A stretch of 64,000 nt of DNA, taken from contig JAPLKB010000034.1 in NCBI GenBank assembly GCA_026388275.1, positions 62,001 through 126,000 on the forward strand, in the 5' to 3' direction. Below the pieces are notes generated by a model. The model was not told the origin of the DNA. It did not search any database and saw only the letters and a program-made list of their open reading frames with translations. The position numbers and the translations under genes were made by a program. Below are positions 62,954-64,000 of this stretch, piece by piece; within the stretch, counting starts at the first letter, position 1, and each line of letters starts with the position of its first letter. The DNA comes from Pseudomonadota bacterium. GTDB lineage: Bacteria > Desulfobacterota > Syntrophorhabdia > Syntrophorhabdales > Syntrophorhabdaceae.

Positions 62954-63352
62954 TCAGCCTTTTTTTTCAAAAAAAACAGGCAGTGGCGGGAATGGAAATT
63001 TAGGTGAATAGGTTCTCATTACAGCTTTGCTTTTTGAAAGTTCATCCATATCAGTTAATAACTTTTTGCGCTCATCTTCTAATCTTTGAATAACTTTTTC
63101 CTCCTGCAACAAATAATTTTGAGCTTCTTCTGCAATTATCGCTATGTTATGATCCATTATATATTCTGAATACGCATCTCTTTGCATAAGTAAATCGATA
63201 AATTTATCAATATCTTCCTCTTTTAAGGCTTTTTTAGTCAGTTTTTCAAAGTTTTCAATATAGCTTGTGTCCATAATCATACATTTATCAAATATTATCG
63301 CCTGTGACAAGGAAATAATAATAAAAAAATTGAAAGCCTTTTTCAGCAACAT
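62954..63352 (-). CDS. FliT/FlgN-like helical protein
   Basis: 132 aa or shorter. The core is helical: IDKFIDLLMQRDAYSEYIMDHNI, YLLQEEKVIQRLEDERKKLLTDMDELSKSKAVMRTYSP. This pattern fits small flagellar export chaperones such as FliT, an assignment made mostly from context. In-frame ATGs at 63280/63274 (MIMDTSYI...) could be the true start; the first 24 residues (MLLKKAFNFFIIISLSQ) are hydrophobic and may not be translated. No good ribosome site is seen for any start. Confidence 0.55.
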   Translation of the reverse strand: MLLKKAFNFFIIISLSQAIIFDKCMIMDTSYIENFEKLTKKALKEEDIDKFIDLLMQRDAYSEYIMDHNIAIIAEEAQNYLLQEEKVIQRLEDERKKLLTDMDELSKSKAVMRTYSPKFPFPPLPVFFEKKG

Positions 63353-63439
63353 ACTAACTTGCTGTTACCCTGCTAAGTATATCTTTAGTATCTTGTCACC
63401 CCCCTATGTTATCAATTTTTAATTTTAGTAATCCTTTAT

Positions 63440-63468
63440 TTGTAACGAAACTTTATTCATATTATTAT
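63440..63468 (+). promoter_or_regulatory. Candidate promoter for a small RNA
   Basis: TTGTAA (63440-63445), 17-bp spacer, TATTAT (63463-63468). A transcript starting near 63475 would run to the terminator at 63672-63708 with no convincing coding frame. Confidence 0.4.
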
Positions 63469-63474
63469 GTTAAG

Positions 63475-63708
63475 TCAAATTTCTATCTGTTCCCGAAAAC
63501 ATAATACTATATACGCTATAGCATATAAAAGGAGACATTAGACTGCCTTTGGACAGGTTGTGCAATAAGCCATGCCGGCAATTCAATGATATTTGTTAAT
63601 AAGATAGGCTAAAATCAGAAAAAACAAGATCATGAGCCGGAAACGCTTTTAGGTTCATCTCACAATACTCCGGCCGTTTTTTGCAAAGTGAAACGGCCTT
63701 CTTTTATT
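63475..63708 (+). ncRNA. Candidate small RNA, ~230 nt
   Basis: The interval lies between a candidate promoter and a good terminator on the plus strand, and has no supported ORF. GCCGGA (about 63637) and TCCGGC (about 63669) could pair. I matched it to no known riboswitch: no c-di-GMP, SAM or cobalamin consensus was seen. Confidence 0.35.
63672..63708 (+). terminator. Rho-independent terminator
   Basis: Stem GGCCGTTT (63672-63679)/AAACGGCC (63691-63698), then TTCTTTTATTT. It lies between the candidate small RNA and the promoter of the dehydratase gene, so it insulates that gene. Confidence 0.8.
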
Positions 63709-63715
63709 TCATTCC

Positions 63716-63745
63716 TTGACAACAAGAAAAGGGATTTCTTATAAT
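63716..63745 (+). promoter_or_regulatory. Consensus sigma-70 promoter of the dehydratase gene
   Basis: TTGACA (63716-63721), 18-bp spacer, perfect TATAAT (63740-63745). Start near 63752; GGAGGG (63769-63774) then leads to ATG 63778. Confidence 0.8.
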
Positions 63746-63777
63746 GTGTGAAATTTTTGTATCCAGTTGGAGGGTTT

Positions 63778-64000
63778 ATGTGGGACAACTTGACCATAAG
63801 AGAGGCTGTGGAATATGCAAAGGATCCTTATCCATCTATACGAAAATGGATAAAAGATAAGGGGAAAAAGGTAGTTGGCAGCACCTTTGCCGATGTCCCT
63901 GAAGAGGTGATATATGCATTCGGTTTTTTACCTGTTACAATTATGGGTACAAATAAACCACTGAAAAAAGCCCCAAGCCACTTGCCTGATAATGCATGTT
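63778..64000 (+). CDS. 2-hydroxyacyl-CoA dehydratase / benzoyl-CoA reductase-type subunit (5' part)
   Basis: 74 codons before the window edge: MWDNLTIREAVEYAKDPYPSIRKW, KGKKVVGSTFADVPEEVIYAFGFLPVTIMGTN, SHLPDNAC. The pattern VGSTFADVPEEVIYAFGFLPV is typical of the subunits of 2-hydroxyacyl-CoA dehydratases and related benzoyl-CoA reductase proteins (HgdB/BcrB/BcrC superfamily). The cysteine in DNAC would ligate the 4Fe-4S cluster. It is cut by the right edge; the partner subunit and activator are expected downstream. Confidence 0.82.
   Translation, partial: MWDNLTIREAVEYAKDPYPSIRKWIKDKGKKVVGSTFADVPEEVIYAFGFLPVTIMGTNKPLKKAPSHLPDNAC

Noticed and set aside
63555-63573. Sigma-54 promoter (TGGACAGGTTGTGCA)
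   Set aside because: The GG to GC distance is one base short of the -24/-12 rule.
63530-63670. Riboswitch before the dehydratase gene
   Set aside because: No known aptamer consensus was recognised, and a complete promoter downstream of the terminator means the gene does not depend on read-through.

Overview
The window reads as chromosomal DNA of an anaerobic, Gram-negative, flagellated bacterium. The likeliest home is a deltaproteobacterial (Desulfobacterota) syntroph-like lineage. This is inferred from gene content and order: ispE-spoVG-tRNA(Gln)-prs-ctc-pth, ETF:quinone oxidoreductase with its ferredoxin, several flavin/ferredoxin oxidoreductases, an outer-membrane assembly lipoprotein with an LptA-like domain, and a 2-hydroxyacyl-CoA dehydratase at the right edge. 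No marker gene fixes the species.

Bases 1-10,434 form a minus-strand defence/accessory island. It holds a type I restriction-modification locus (hsdM, an AlbA_2/Schlafen-type regulator, hsdS, hsdR running off the left edge), an AbiE type IV toxin-antitoxin pair and an orphan ParB-like protein. hsdS has an in-frame stop codon before its last 44 codons. 63-bp direct repeats flank the AbiE segment, and a degenerate ~340-bp tandem duplication lies between abiEii and hsdM.

Bases 11,078-17,354 carry an ETF-QO/ferredoxin pair, a DUF2156 protein, an M28 peptidase, a LOG-family protein, a DUF72 protein and a ROK kinase. A hicBA toxin-antitoxin pair follows. After it comes a GC-richer two-gene cassette (PD-(D/E)XK nuclease plus an unrecognised 204-aa protein) enclosed by 26-bp inverted repeats (18,212-20,508). 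This is the best candidate here for an undescribed system.

Bases 20,752-31,497 are core genes: phosphomannomutase, a TIGR03960-type radical SAM protein, RNase G, ispE, spoVG, tRNA-Gln, prs, ctc, pth and a PAS-GGDEF diguanylate cyclase.

Bases 31,580-39,701 form a GC-richer plus-strand catabolic operon behind a promoter with a perfect palindromic operator. It encodes an ALDH7-like dehydrogenase, a 38-aa coupled ORF, a ThDP enzyme, an FAD oxidoreductase, a polytopic permease, a universal stress protein and an exported NIF3-like protein. Together they suggest uptake of an organic acid, oxidation, decarboxylation of a 2-oxo acid, and oxidation of the aldehyde; the substrate is unknown.

Bases 40,138-49,166 hold a PEP-CTERM protein, an old-yellow-enzyme/ferredoxin/flavodoxin reductase group, a type IV minor-pilin cluster with a glycosyltransferase, and an ExeA-like ATPase with a degenerate receiver protein. 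Bases 49,328-58,527 hold a GH57 glycosidase, YfcE-type phosphodiesterase, rsmG, the BamD-LptA fusion, a thioesterase, thioredoxin, a CopA ATPase and a lytic transglycosylase. Bases 58,550-63,352 form a minus-strand motility/c-di-GMP operon (motAB, PilZ, HD-GYP, REC, two small flagellar-type proteins). A possible small RNA with its own terminator then precedes the strongly promoted dehydratase gene cut by the right edge.

Repeats are unusually rich outside the genes: at least four dispersed or paired families, several with stems preserved by compensating changes. No CRISPR array, prophage, transposase or rRNA was seen.
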